Source: Acrocarpospora macrocephala
GTDB lineage: Bacteria > Actinomycetota > Actinomycetes > Streptosporangiales > Streptosporangiaceae
Assembly (NCBI RefSeq): GCF_009687865.1
Contig: NZ_BLAE01000024.1
Span: 87,039 to 151,038, forward strand
Length of the DNA stretch: 64,000 nucleotides
Reading direction: 5' to 3'
Position 1 is the stretch's first letter; the number at the start of each line of letters is the position of its first letter. The notes beneath the pieces were generated by a model, which was given only the letters and a program-made list of their open reading frames with translations, was not told the DNA's origin and did no database searches. Made by a program: the position numbers and the translations under genes. Positions 36,233 through 45,700 of the stretch are shown in pieces.

Positions 36233-36615
36233 TCCCCGCCACGCGTATCGCCTCCGGCGGCCCCTGGGAGGACCGCTACGGCTACTCCCGCGCCGTGATC
36301 GCCGGCCCGCACGTCCTGGTCTCGGGCTGCACCGCCGTGGTGGACGGCGAGGTCCAGCACGTCGGCGACGCCTACAACCAGACCCTCACCGCCTTCGGGA
36401 TCGCCCTGGACGCCCTGGACCGGGCCGGAGCGAGCCGCGACGACGTGGTCCGTACTCGGCTGTACGTGGTGAACGTGGGCGACTTCGAAGCGGCCGGTCA
36501 CGCGCACGGCCACCTCTTCGGCGAGGTCCGCCCGGCCTGCACCAGCGTCCAGGTGGCCGGCCTGGTCGACCCGCGGATGCTGGTCGAGGTCGAGGTCGAG
36601 GCGTACCGGCCATGA
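36229..36615 (+). CDS. ridA: RidA/YjgF-family enamine/imine deaminase
   Basis: A 128-aa RidA-fold protein. It has [42 protein letters not shown] and [14 protein letters not shown]; the family Arg that binds the substrate carboxylate is in the C-terminal [13 protein letters not shown]. RidA hydrolyses reactive 2-aminoacrylate-type intermediates. It overlaps both priA and hisF by 4 nt, so it is translated with the IGP synthase genes, which suggests clearing of a reactive by-product of the pathway (inference). Confidence 0.85.
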   Translation: MIPATRIASGGPWEDRYGYSRAVIAGPHVLVSGCTAVVDGEVQHVGDAYNQTLTAFGIALDALDRAGASRDDVVRTRLYVVNVGDFEAAGHAHGHLFGEVRPACTSVQVAGLVDPRMLVEVEVEAYRP

Positions 36616-37382
36616 CGGTCGCCGTGCGGGTGATCCCCTGCCTGGACGTGGACGCGGGCCGGGTGGTCAAGGGCGTCAACTTCGAGAACCTCCGGGACGC
36701 GGGCGACCCGGTGGAGCTGGCCCGCCGCTACGACGCGGAAGGCGCCGATGAACTGACATTTCTGGACATCACCGCGTCCAGTTCGGATCGCTCGACCATG
36801 TACGACGTGGTCCGCAGGACCGCCGAGCAGGTCTTCATCCCGCTCACCGTCGGCGGGGGAGTGCGCGCGGTCGAGGACGTGGACCGGCTGCTCCGGGCCG
36901 GCGCCGACAAGGTGGGCATCAACACCGCCGCGATCGCCCGCCCCGAGCTGCTGCGCGAGGCGTCCTGGCGGTTCGGCGCCCAGTGCATCGTGCTGTCGGT
37001 GGACGCGCGCCGGGTGGTGGACGGCCCGCCCACGCCGAGCGGGTTCGAGGTGACCACGCACGGCGGGCGGCGCGGCACCGGGATCGACGCGGTCGAGTGG
37101 GCGGCGCGCGGCCAGGAGCTGGGCGTGGGCGAGATCCTGCTCAACTCGATGGACGGCGACGGCACCAAGGACGGCTACGACATCGAGATGATCGAGGCGG
37201 TCCGGGCCGTGGTGACGGTCCCGGTGATCGCATCGGGCGGCGCGGGCAAGCCGGCCGACTTCCCGCCCGCCGTCGCGGCGGGCGCGGACGCGGTGCTGGC
37301 GGCCAGCGTCTTCCACTTCGGCGAGCTCAAGATCGGCGACGTGAAGGAGGCGCTGCGCGCCGCCGGTCACCCGGTCAGGTGA
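36612..37382 (+). CDS. hisF: Imidazole glycerol phosphate synthase, cyclase subunit
   Basis: A 256-aa TIM-barrel partner of HisH. It has [19 protein letters not shown] with catalytic Asp11, [38 protein letters not shown] with the second catalytic Asp, and [13 protein letters not shown]. It makes IGP and AICAR from PRFAR and ammonia. ATG 36612 overlaps the ridA stop. The his operon ends here, 3 bp from the convergent GPP34 gene. Confidence 0.96.
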   Translation: MTVAVRVIPCLDVDAGRVVKGVNFENLRDAGDPVELARRYDAEGADELTFLDITASSSDRSTMYDVVRRTAEQVFIPLTVGGGVRAVEDVDRLLRAGADKVGINTAAIARPELLREASWRFGAQCIVLSVDARRVVDGPPTPSGFEVTTHGGRRGTGIDAVEWAARGQELGVGEILLNSMDGDGTKDGYDIEMIEAVRAVVTVPVIASGGAGKPADFPPAVAAGADAVLAASVFHFGELKIGDVKEALRAAGHPVR

Positions 37383-37385
37383 GGC

Positions 37386-38087
37386 TCAGCGGCGGCTGAT
37401 GACGGCGTCGCCGCAGGCCGCCTCGGTCTGGGCGATCAGCTGCTGCAGGGTCTCCGGCAAGGCGGCCAGCGACTCGCGCAGGTAGCGCGGGTTGGCGTCC
37501 CAGAGCACGAGCTGCCCGCCGCCGGTGGCGACGATCAGGCCGAACAGCACGCCGTCCTGCATCCGCAGGGGCTGGCGGCGCTCGATCGCCAGGTTGAGGC
37601 GGCCCACCGGCCAGGCGGCCGTGTTGGCCGCCACCGGCGCCTGCACCTGCTTGGCCAGCAGGCGCCGCCCCGGCGGGTGCAGCAGCCCCGCCTCGGTCAT
37701 CCGGGCGGCGATGTCGGCGTGGGCCGTACGGGCCAGGAAGAGCAGCCAGGTGCCGACCGGGTGGGTGGGCTCGGCCTGGATGTGGTCGAGCGCGAACTGG
37801 GTCGGCGCGTCGCCGGTCTCGGCCGGGTCGACCACGGCGAGCTGGATCTGCCCCGGCACCAGGCGCACGGTGACGCGCCCGGCCAGCATGAGCTCGCCGA
37901 GGATGGCGGCGGCCAGTCCGAGACCGGTCAGCCGCGGATGGATGCGCCCGCGCCCTGTGACGTCGTCGTGCATGACGAAATACAGATCGTCAGCCAGACG
38001 CGATGCTGGAAGATCACCTTCAGCCACGTTCGGTGATGTTATCGGCGAATTGTTAATTCTGTCAGTACGCCGCTGGAGTTCGGTCAC
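37386..38087 (-). CDS. GPP34 (GOLPH3/Vps74-like) family protein
   Basis: A 233-aa protein of the GPP34 family. It has the N-terminal ADDLYFVMHDDVTGRGRIHPR motif, LGLAAAILGELMLAGRV, and a helical core. Eukaryotic homologues bind phosphatidylinositol-4-phosphate at the Golgi; the actinobacterial proteins are common but mostly uncharacterised and may bind membranes. The start is GTG 38087. The 290 bp upstream are AT-rich near the gene, then hold hairpins; TTGACC (rc of 38178-38183) is a possible -35 box. Confidence 0.85.
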   Translation of the reverse strand: MTELQRRTDRINNSPITSPNVAEGDLPASRLADDLYFVMHDDVTGRGRIHPRLTGLGLAAAILGELMLAGRVTVRLVPGQIQLAVVDPAETGDAPTQFALDHIQAEPTHPVGTWLLFLARTAHADIAARMTEAGLLHPPGRRLLAKQVQAPVAANTAAWPVGRLNLAIERRQPLRMQDGVLFGLIVATGGGQLVLWDANPRYLRESLAALPETLQQLIAQTEAACGDAVISRR

Positions 38088-38247
38088 GGGAATTTCGCCG
38101 ACGTGCCCGCGCGAACCCGTGGAATAAATGTGTTTTCAGTGACTTTTGGGCGATAAGTCCAATTTTGTGTGTGTGGTGGTCAAGTAACGCTCTGTAGTGG
38201 ATACTGGGATGACCGGGCTGACAAGGTGTCGGCCTGATCCTCGACTC

Positions 38248-38295
38248 AGGGGTCGGGCCTGCGCACGCGTGACAGGCGTGCGCAAGCCCACCCCT
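38248..38295. other. Long stem-loop in the gpp34 upstream region
   Basis: TGCGCACGC (38260-38268) and GCGTGCGCA (38276-38284) pair perfectly around a 7-nt loop. The stem extends through GGGC/GCCC and AGGGGT/ACCCCT with single-base bulges, giving about 19 bp in 48 nt. A second hairpin, GTCCGGG/CCCGGAC, follows at 38312-38331, and a terminator at 38340-38370. Together they fill the space between the micropeptide gene and gpp34. This may be a structured RNA or layered terminators; no known RNA family was recognised. Confidence 0.5.
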
Positions 38296-38339
38296 CGACC
38301 ACATTCGTCCTGTCCGGGCCGAGCCCCGGACCGAGTCGC

Positions 38340-38370
38340 AAAAAAAGACCCGTGAGGCGAGCTCACGGGC
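38340..38370 (-). terminator. Rho-independent terminator after the first micropeptide gene
   Basis: On the minus strand CCCGTGAG, a 5-nt loop, CTCACGGG, then a run of seven or more U residues. It begins 10 nt after the stop of the 53-aa peptide gene. A canonical terminator is rare in such GC-rich DNA and shows the micropeptide is really transcribed. Confidence 0.9.
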
Positions 38371-38379
38371 CGGGTCAGA

Positions 38380-38541
38380 TCACCCTAGAACCTGCGTGAA
38401 GAAGGTCGCCAACTGCGTGGCACCTGTGTTGATCGTGTCGAACACGCCCGTCACGGCCGCGGCCGCGGCGGACGGCTGCGTGTAGAGGTAGAAGACCACG
38501 AACGCGATACCCGCATACGTGAGCACCTTCTTGACCTGCAT
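38380..38541 (-). CDS. Single-helix membrane micropeptide (53 aa), copy A
   Basis: A 53-aa peptide starting MQVKKVLTYAGIAFVVFYLY, then TQP, an Ala-rich stretch, and an amphipathic C-terminus (TINTGATQLATFFTQVLG). One membrane helix at about 6-21. AGGAGG lies 7 nt before ATG 38541, and a strong terminator follows, so this is a well-supported small gene. It is clearly paralogous to the 55-aa peptide encoded 137 bp upstream on the same strand. The function is unknown; size and shape fit a membrane-protein regulator or a small secreted/membrane-active peptide. Confidence 0.82.
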   Translation of the reverse strand: MQVKKVLTYAGIAFVVFYLYTQPSAAAAAVTGVFDTINTGATQLATFFTQVLG

Positions 38542-38678
38542 CAGGGGGCCTCCTGCGGTCAGTTTCCCGCTGCTATGTACCCGGCAACCCGAATGATCAT
38601 AACTAGCCGGGAAGAGAGGAGGACCTTCCGCCCGCCATTAAGCGGCTGACTGCTCGCTGACTCGCCCCTGACTGGCGG

Positions 38679-38846
38679 CTATGACCCGGTGAACAGGGAG
38701 TTGAAGAACTGGGCCAGCGAGTTCGCCCCGGTGCCGATGCCGTCCATCACGCCGCGCACGGCGTTCGCCGCCCCTTCGGGCTGGGTGAACAAATAGAAGA
38801 CCACGAACGCGATGGCCGCGTAGGTCACCAGCTGCTTGACTTTCAT
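38679..38846 (-). CDS. Single-helix membrane micropeptide (55 aa), copy B
   Basis: A 55-aa peptide starting MKVKQLVTYAAIAFVVFYLF, then TQPEGAANAVRGVMDGIGTG and ANSLAQFFNSLFTGS. It matches copy A along its full length (M-VK--(V/L)-TYA-IAFVVFYL-TQP, G-(V/M)-D-I-TGA--LA-FF). GGAG sits 9 nt before ATG 38846. Between the two genes (38542-38678) is an AT-richer patch with no obvious promoter, and three AGTCAG repeats on the minus strand. Duplication with both copies kept argues for function; none is known. Confidence 0.8.
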   Translation of the reverse strand: MKVKQLVTYAAIAFVVFYLFTQPEGAANAVRGVMDGIGTGANSLAQFFNSLFTGS

Positions 38847-39147
38847 GGAGGAGCTCCAACCGTGATGCGCGCTGCCCTCATGCTGCCCCATTTCGGCCGG
38901 AACCGTAGGGGATTTGCGGAGATCATCCCAGGCCCGCAACTCGCCCGCGCCCCGGAAAATTCCCGTCATCGGGTGAAACGCCTGCCCTGGGTTCGCGCGG
39001 ATGAACCATTCATCGAACGTGACCCGCGCATGATCGTATGCTGGCCTCGCGCACCGCATGTGGACGCTGCACCCTGGCGTATTCCGAGGCCGGGTTCCGG
39101 TCCGGCTACCTGAACGTCCACCAGTTCATCCTGGAAAGGGCAGAAAC
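38847..39147. other. Intergenic region with divergent starts
   Basis: About 300 bp between micropeptide B (minus) and the methyltransferase gene (plus). It must hold both promoters, but I see no convincing -35/-10 pair, no strong hairpin and no supportable gene. Open frames through it lack ribosome-binding sites. Confidence 0.5.
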
Positions 39148-40317
39148 ATGTCGGAGACGCTCACCTCCGGATTCGCCGGGCGGCTGATGCCTCTCGTCGA
39201 GGAGCTGTTCGGGGGCTTCTCGCCGGTGGCGCTGCGCACCTGGGACGGCGGCTTCGCAGGGCCCGCCGGAGCGCCCGTGGTGGTCCTCAGATCGCCGCTG
39301 GCGCTCCGGCAGCTGCTCTGGAACCCGGGAGAGCTCGGCCTGGCCCGGGCGTACGTCACGGGGGATCTCGACGTGGAGGGCGACCTCGCGGAGAGTTTCC
39401 GGCGGGTCTGGGCGAGCCGTGGCGCCAAACCGGGCAAGACCGCCCTGGCGCGGGCGCTGCGGGCCATCCCGGAGGTGCTCGGGCCGCGCCCGCCGGTCCC
39501 CGCCAGCGAGGCGCGGCCGCGGGCTAAGCGGCACGTCCGGGATCACGCGCACGACTACGACCTGCCCAACGAGTTCTACGAGCTGGTCTTGGACCCGTCC
39601 ATGGCGTACTCGTGCGCCCGCTGGGCGCCCGGCGACACGCTGGCGGACGCGCAGCGGCGCAAGCTCGACCTGGTCTGCCGCAAGCTGAACCTGCGGCGCG
39701 GCGACCGCCTGCTCGACGTGGGCTGCGGCTGGGGCTCCATGATCTTGTACGCGGCCCGCGAGTACGGCGCCCGCGCCACCGGCGTCACCGTCTCCCGCGA
39801 GCAGCGCGCCTTCATCCGGACCAAGAGCGCCGGGGTCGAGGTGCGGCTGCAGGACTACCGGGACATCACCGGGGAGCCGTACGACGCGATCTCGTCGATC
39901 GAGATGGGCGAGCACGTCGGCGAGGAGAACTACGCCATGTACGCGGCCACCCTGTTCCGGATGGTCAAGCCGGGCGGCCGGGTCGTCGTCCAGCAGCGCT
40001 CGCGCGGCGGCGGCGGGCCGGGCGGCGGGCCGTTCATCGAGCGCTACATCGCTCCCGACCTGCACCTGCGCCCGCTCGGTGAGACCATCGCCATCTTCGA
40101 GGAGGCCGGGTTCGAGGCCGTGCACGTGGAGAGCCTGCGCGAGGACTACGCCCGCACCGCGCACGCCTGGCACGAGACCTTCGAGCACCGCTTCGACCGG
40201 GCGGTCGCGCTGGTCGGCCCGGAGCTGGCCCGGGTCTGGCGGCTCTACCTGGTCGGCGGCGGCCTCGCCTTCGAGCGCGGCCGGATGGGCGTGCACCAGA
40301 TCACGCTGGCCCGCTGA
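39148..40317 (+). CDS. Cyclopropane-fatty-acid-phospholipid synthase-type methyltransferase
   Basis: A 389-aa SAM-dependent enzyme of the CFA/mycolic acid synthase family, which methylates or cyclopropanates double bonds in membrane lipids. It has an N-terminal lipid-binding region, then HDYDLPNEFYELVLD, SAM site LDVGCGWGSM, GVTVSREQ, DYRDITGEPYDAISSIEMGEHVG and FIERYIAPDLHL. GGAAAGGG lies 8 nt before ATG 39148, which is chosen over an upstream ATG at 39058. It is 62 bp before the small membrane protein of the CHAT/STAND locus; a functional link is uncertain. Confidence 0.88.
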   Translation: MSETLTSGFAGRLMPLVEELFGGFSPVALRTWDGGFAGPAGAPVVVLRSPLALRQLLWNPGELGLARAYVTGDLDVEGDLAESFRRVWASRGAKPGKTALARALRAIPEVLGPRPPVPASEARPRAKRHVRDHAHDYDLPNEFYELVLDPSMAYSCARWAPGDTLADAQRRKLDLVCRKLNLRRGDRLLDVGCGWGSMILYAAREYGARATGVTVSREQRAFIRTKSAGVEVRLQDYRDITGEPYDAISSIEMGEHVGEENYAMYAATLFRMVKPGGRVVVQQRSRGGGGPGGGPFIERYIAPDLHLRPLGETIAIFEEAGFEAVHVESLREDYARTAHAWHETFEHRFDRAVALVGPELARVWRLYLVGGGLAFERGRMGVHQITLAR

Positions 40318-40379
40318 CAACCACTCCCGCGCCGCGCACGTCTGAAGAAAAGCTCGGAAAAAACGCGGAAGGGATGCCG

Positions 40380-40829
40380 ATGGAGCAGCAACAGGGCGGC
40401 CTGAGCATGTTGCAGGCCGTGGTGGCGATCGTGCTGATCGTGGTGTTCGCGGCCGTGCTGGTGGTGCTCGGGTTCCTGCGCGACGACGAGCACTGGGACC
40501 GCCTGGTCTACCTGCTCGGCGGGCTTGAGGCGATCGTGTTCGCCGGGGTGGGCGCGCTGTTCGGCAGTTCGATCCAGCGGGCCGGGACGGCCGCCGCCCG
40601 CCAGGACGCGGCCGAGGCCAAGGAAGAGGCCAAATCCGAGCGGGAACGCGCCCAGGGCCTGCAGGAGGCCGCGACGAACGGCGCGAACCTGGCGGCGGCC
40701 GTGCAGATCGCCGCGGCCGGTGAGCCGGACGCGCGCCGGGGCGCCCGCCCGGAAGCGGCGGCGCAGCCGTCCGACGGCCGGTTGGGGGACCTTGCGGCAT
40801 ACGCGCAGAGGCTGTTTCCTGGCGTCTAG
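40380..40829 (+). CDS. Small two-helix membrane protein at the head of the CHAT/STAND locus
   Basis: A 149-aa protein with two hydrophobic helices (about 8-32 and 44-62) and a charged, Ala/Glu-rich cytoplasmic tail with a short coiled-coil segment (about 68-95). I do not recognise a family. GGAAGGG is 6 nt before ATG 40380; ATG 40374 is an alternative. The CHAT-NTPase gene begins 9 nt after its stop. A membrane anchor or target for the downstream machinery is plausible. Confidence 0.65.
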   Translation: MEQQQGGLSMLQAVVAIVLIVVFAAVLVVLGFLRDDEHWDRLVYLLGGLEAIVFAGVGALFGSSIQRAGTAAARQDAAEAKEEAKSERERAQGLQEAATNGANLAAAVQIAAAGEPDARRGARPEAAAQPSDGRLGDLAAYAQRLFPGV

Positions 40830-40838
40830 GGGCATCTG

Positions 40839-42746
40839 TTGATCACGAGCATCCTCAGGGTCGGCCCGGCGGCCGAGGGCGGCTACCCGGCCGCGCTCTA
40901 CACCGATCGGGACGCGGCCGCCGGCGCCTGGACGCGGGAGCCGGTGGCCCGGTGCGTCATCCCCGCGTCGCCGGGCCTGCGAGAGGCCCGCGCGGTCCTG
41001 CTCGGGGTCCCCGACCCGGCGGTCCGGCGCGCGACCGGCGAGGCCCTCTACGACCTGGTGGCCGCCACGGACGTGGGCCGGGCCTGGACGGATCTGCGGG
41101 ACTCGCCCATGCGGACATATCTCGACATCCGCCCGGTCGAACTGCGGGCCCTGCCGTGGGAGCTGATGACCGATCCCGACCGGCGGCACCTGTTCCTCGA
41201 CGACGACCGGCCCTGCCTGCGCGGCGACTTCCAGCCTGGCCGGGTCGGCGAGTTCCTGGTCCCGATCCGGCTGCTGATCGCCGTCGGCAACGCGCGGGAC
41301 CCCGACCTGCGGGCCGCCGACGAGGTCGACGCCATCCGCAGCGCGCTGGGGGAGCAGCCCGGGGCCTGGCATGCCGAGGTGCTCTGGGAGCCGACCCCGA
41401 CCGAACTGTTCGAGCGGTTCGAGGCGCTCCAGCCGCACGTGTTCCACTTCATCGGCCACGCCGGGACCGACCCGTTCGACGATTCGCCCATGCTGGAGCT
41501 GGTGACCGCGCAGGGCGTCGAGTCGGTCACCAGCGAGATGGTCGGGAACGCGCTGCGGGGCGGGCCGCGGATCGTGTTCCTCAACGCCTGCCGTACCTCG
41601 TATGGGCAGGCCGCGGACGCGCAGCGGGCCACCTGGGCGATGGCGGGCGCGTTCGAGGCGCGCGGCGCCGACGCGGTGCTGGCCATGCAGGGCGACATTC
41701 CGTCCCCGTCCGCGGTCGCCTTCGCCGGGCGCGTCTACGCCGCCCTCGCCGCCGGGGATCCGCTGGACGCGGCCGTGCGCCGCGCCCGCCGCGCCCTGTT
41801 CACCGCGCGCGACCCCGCCTGGGCGCTGCCCTCCCTGCTGGTACGGCGCGAGCCGGAACACGTGCTGCCCTGGCGGCTCGGCGTGGCCACCAGGCAGAAC
41901 GCCGAACGGGCCACCCGCGCCTGGTATCCCACCGTGCTCTCCACCATCGACAGGACCGCCGAACACTGGCGGCTCTGGGGCGGCCCTGACTTCGACGCCC
42001 CCTGGCAGGCGCTGCTGCTCCGCGGCGAGGCGAAGGCGGGCAAGACGTCCCTGCTCAGGTCCGCCATGTTCACCTGGCACCTGCGCGGCTGCCACGCCGG
42101 ATACGTGGACGTGCAGGCGATCAAGGACGGCAAGAACGTGTCCTGGCTGGACATCCTCCGGGCGGTGGCCGGAACGCTGGCGGACGCCCACCCCGAACCC
42201 GTCCGCCGGTTCCGGCACGCCCTGGTGCACCTGCGCCAGGGGCGGCTTCCTCCGCCGGAGGCTCTCGACCCCGACGACGGCGGGCGCTGGGAGCCCGCCC
42301 ATGAGGGCGAGCCCGAACTGCGCGCCCGCCTCTTCGACGCCATGCGCGCGCTGCTGGCCGAGGTGGCGGGCGACGAGCCGCTGATCATCGCGCTGGACCA
42401 TGTGGGGAGCGCATTCTCACTGGAGCTCACCGACTACCTGGTGCCTGGCCTCCTCGTTCCCGTCGCGGCGGGCGAGGTCCCGGGCGTGCGGATCATCGTG
42501 GCCGAGCGCACGGCCGACGGGCTGGGGGATTACCCCGGCCTGGCCGAGTCGCTGGAGGTGGAGAAGTTCCCGCAGGCGCAGACGGTGCGGATCTTCCGGG
42601 AGTACGGGGCGCGGGTGCGCAGGCCGTACCGGGATCAGTGGAAGGAGATCGTGGAGACGCTGAGCACGCTGCCGGGGCCGTGGCTGGATCCGAGCCGGCT
42701 GACCCAGCTCCACACGCTGCTGCCCCCGTCGGCGGGTAAGCCATGA
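40839..42746 (+). CDS. CHAT protease fused to a P-loop NTPase
   Basis: A 635-aa protein. The N-terminal CHAT domain (about 1-345) has the family strand VELRALPWELM, catalytic His207 (VFHFIGHAGTD) and Cys251 (IVFLNACRTS). A STAND/AAA-like ATPase follows: Walker A GEAKAGKTS (396-404) and Walker B PLIIALDH (about 514-521). The start is TTG 40839 with AGGGG 7 nt upstream. Its stop overlaps the ATG of the 1703-aa gene. An active protease with its own NTPase switch next to a large STAND sensor has the architecture of an NTP-dependent conflict system. Confidence 0.82.
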   Translation: MITSILRVGPAAEGGYPAALYTDRDAAAGAWTREPVARCVIPASPGLREARAVLLGVPDPAVRRATGEALYDLVAATDVGRAWTDLRDSPMRTYLDIRPVELRALPWELMTDPDRRHLFLDDDRPCLRGDFQPGRVGEFLVPIRLLIAVGNARDPDLRAADEVDAIRSALGEQPGAWHAEVLWEPTPTELFERFEALQPHVFHFIGHAGTDPFDDSPMLELVTAQGVESVTSEMVGNALRGGPRIVFLNACRTSYGQAADAQRATWAMAGAFEARGADAVLAMQGDIPSPSAVAFAGRVYAALAAGDPLDAAVRRARRALFTARDPAWALPSLLVRREPEHVLPWRLGVATRQNAERATRAWYPTVLSTIDRTAEHWRLWGGPDFDAPWQALLLRGEAKAGKTSLLRSAMFTWHLRGCHAGYVDVQAIKDGKNVSWLDILRAVAGTLADAHPEPVRRFRHALVHLRQGRLPPPEALDPDDGGRWEPAHEGEPELRARLFDAMRALLAEVAGDEPLIIALDHVGSAFSLELTDYLVPGLLVPVAAGEVPGVRIIVAERTADGLGDYPGLAESLEVEKFPQAQTVRIFREYGARVRRPYRDQWKEIVETLSTLPGPWLDPSRLTQLHTLLPPSAGKP

Positions 42747-45700
42747 CCACCGATCTGGCGATGCTGCTGTTCGGGCAGCTGCCCGGGCGGGGCACGCTGC
42801 AACGGTGCGCGGCGGTCACCCGGTTCGACGCGGACCTGTACGACCGGCTGCTCCGCGGCGACGGGGACGAACTGGACGATCTGGTGGCCGCCGGGCGCGT
42901 GCGGGAAACCGCCCCCGGGCAGTACCGGCTGGAGCCCAGCCTGCGGGACTGCGCCTGGGACCAGTGGTGGGTGGACGAAGGCCTCACTCCAGGAGCCGCC
43001 CAGGTCCCGCCCGCGCTCGCCTCCCTCGCCTTGGACCTGGCCGCGTACTACCGGGGAACCGACGAACTGGAAGAGCTACGCCAATGCGTGCTCTGCGCTC
43101 CGGTCCGCGCCCGCGAGCTCTTCGACCGCCTGTACGACGCCGCCGACCGTGACTTCGACCTCGCCGGCTGCCAGGACCTGGTGGACGTGCTGGCCGACCC
43201 CGGCCGCGCCCACCTGGTCCCGATCGACCTGGCCGAGCGGCGCGACGCCCGCCAGGTCCGGCTGACCGCGCGCGGTCTGTACGCCACCGAATACCACCAG
43301 ACCGGCCGATACCTCGCCCGCCACGATCTTGAACAACGGCTGGCGGCGCTGACCGAAGGGCCCGGGATCCTCCAGTTCTACGCGATGGGCGGCATGGGCA
43401 AGACCATGCAGCTGCGCTGGTTCACCGCCCGCCACTGCCTGACCCAGGACCCGCTCATCCCGTGCGCCCGGATCGACTTCGACGTGATCGACCCGGTCAA
43501 CGCCATCCGGTTCCCGTGGCTGCTGCTCCTGGAGCTGGCCGGGCAGCTGAACCCGCAGATCACCGGCGCCCCCTTCCAGGAACTCCTCCGCGACCAGGGC
43601 AAATACCGTCGCGCGCTCAGCCGGGCCGCGGTCCCCGACACCGCGCTGCTGGGCGAGGTGGCGTCGGTGGCGGCCGACTCCGCCGACATCACCGGCCGAT
43701 TCCTCGCCGCCCTCGCCGAAGCCCCCGGACTCACCCGCGCGATCATCGTCCTGGACACCCTGGAAGAGGTCATCCTCCGCCCGGTCGCCGACCCCGCCGT
43801 CCTGCTCGACCTGCTCGCCGCCCTCCACACCGCCGCCCCCACCCTGAGCTTCGTCCTCTCCGGCCGGTACGACCTCCGCGACCGCCTCCCCGGCTTCACC
43901 GAACGGTTCCCCGCGGCGGACAGCGTCGAAGTCACGCCCTTCGACACGGAGGAGGCGACCCGCTACCTCGTCCGGCGCGGCGCGCGTGACGACCTGATCC
44001 CCGCCATGATCAGAAGATCGGACGGCCTGCCCTTCACCCTCGCCCTGTACGGCGACCTCGCCCAGGGCAACCCCGCCATCACGGCCACGGAGATCGACCA
44101 GACCGAGGACCCCGCCCTGCTCTACTGCCTGGACCGCATCCTCGAACGGATCCCCGACGACCGCCTCCGCTGGCTGCTCCGCTACGGCGTCGTGCCCCGC
44201 CGCCTCGACCTGGACTACGTCACCCGGGTGCTGCCGCCGTACCTGACGCGCGGCATGACCACCGACAACCCGCTCGACAACCCCGCCCACGACGGCCGCC
44301 CCCGGCGCGACATCAAGATCTTCCTCACCACCGGGCAGCCGCCCCAGGACCTCGGCCTGCCCGCCCTTTGGGCGGAGCTGATCCGGTACGCGGGCGCGTC
44401 CTCCTGGGTCTTCCCCGTCGCCCCCGACGTGGTGATGTTCCACGAGAACCTGCGCGGCCCGGTCCGCGCCTTCCTCCGCGACCAGGCGGTGTTCTCGCGG
44501 CTGCACGAGGCGTCGGCCCGCTACTACACCGAACGCCGCGACGCCGAGCCCGCCCTGTGGGCCCGCTGGACCCGCGAGATCGTCTTCCACCGGCTGCACC
44601 TCGCCCGCGACGACGGGCTCGCCTTCTGGCGGGCCGGCCTCGAGGAGGCCTGGCTGGCCGGGCGTGACGACTGGGCGGCCGAACTCGCCGCCGACCTGCT
44701 CTCCGCCGACTACCAGGACATCAGCGGCGAACCCGTCTTGGTCGACCATGAGGCCTGGTACGACGCCCACATCGCGCTCGCCCGTGCCGCCGTCACCCGC
44801 GCCCGCAAGGAGCGTGCGGCGGGTGCGGCCGGAGCCTCGTGGAGCACGGCCGAACGCGATCTCGCCGCCGCCGACCTGCTGCTCATCGCCCATCCGGAGA
44901 TCACCGGTCCGACCGTCGCCCACCTGGTCGCGAAAGCCGCCGTGGACGCGCTGCGCGGGCGGGTGGAGGAGGCCGAGGCCACGATCGCCCGCGCCGTGGA
45001 GCTGGGTGTCCTGCCGTCGCTCGAAGCCGACACCCTGCTGGCGCGCGCCGATATCAGGCCGTCCGAATCGTTGCCATCGGTCTTCAGGCGCGCGGGAGAT
45101 CTGGGCCTGGACGATGTCGCGACGTATGCCGCACGGCGCTACGGCAGCCTGCAGGCGGCCAGCGGCCGGTTGACGGCCGCTCTCGACTGGTTCGAGCGGG
45201 CGGGCAGCGCCGCGCTCCCCGAACTGGGCGAAACATTGATCAGGCTCGGCCGTCCGAGTCAGGCGGTCGAGCGCCTGACGCGTCCCGGCGCGCGGGCGGA
45301 GGCGCGCGAGGTCGTGCTGGTGGCCGCCGAGGCGATGCTGGAGCTGCGGCAGCCGTACCGGGCTCGGCTGTTCCTGGCGGAGCATGACCTGGGCGGCCCG
45401 GACCCGATTCCAGGGGCGCGAGCCGACGGCGACCTGGGCCCGATCGCGGGGGCGCGAGCCGACGGCGGCCTGGGTGACGCGGACCCGGTTCGGGCCGCGA
45501 TTCTGGCGGCGCGAGCCGAGGGCGACCTGCTGCGGACCGCCGCCGCCGAGGAGATTCTGGAAACGGCGCGCCGCCAGGTCGTCTCGGATCCGGACTACGC
45601 CGCGCTCACGCTGGAACTCGTCCGGTTGCACCTCAGGCGAACCGGGAACGTGCGCCTCGCCGAGCGGGCCCTGGATGCCGTCGAGCGCCATCCGCAGCTG

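Noticed and set aside
38248-38331. Possible 6C RNA or tRNA
   Set aside because: The loops lack the C-runs of 6C RNA, and no cloverleaf with T-loop or anticodon stem can be drawn.
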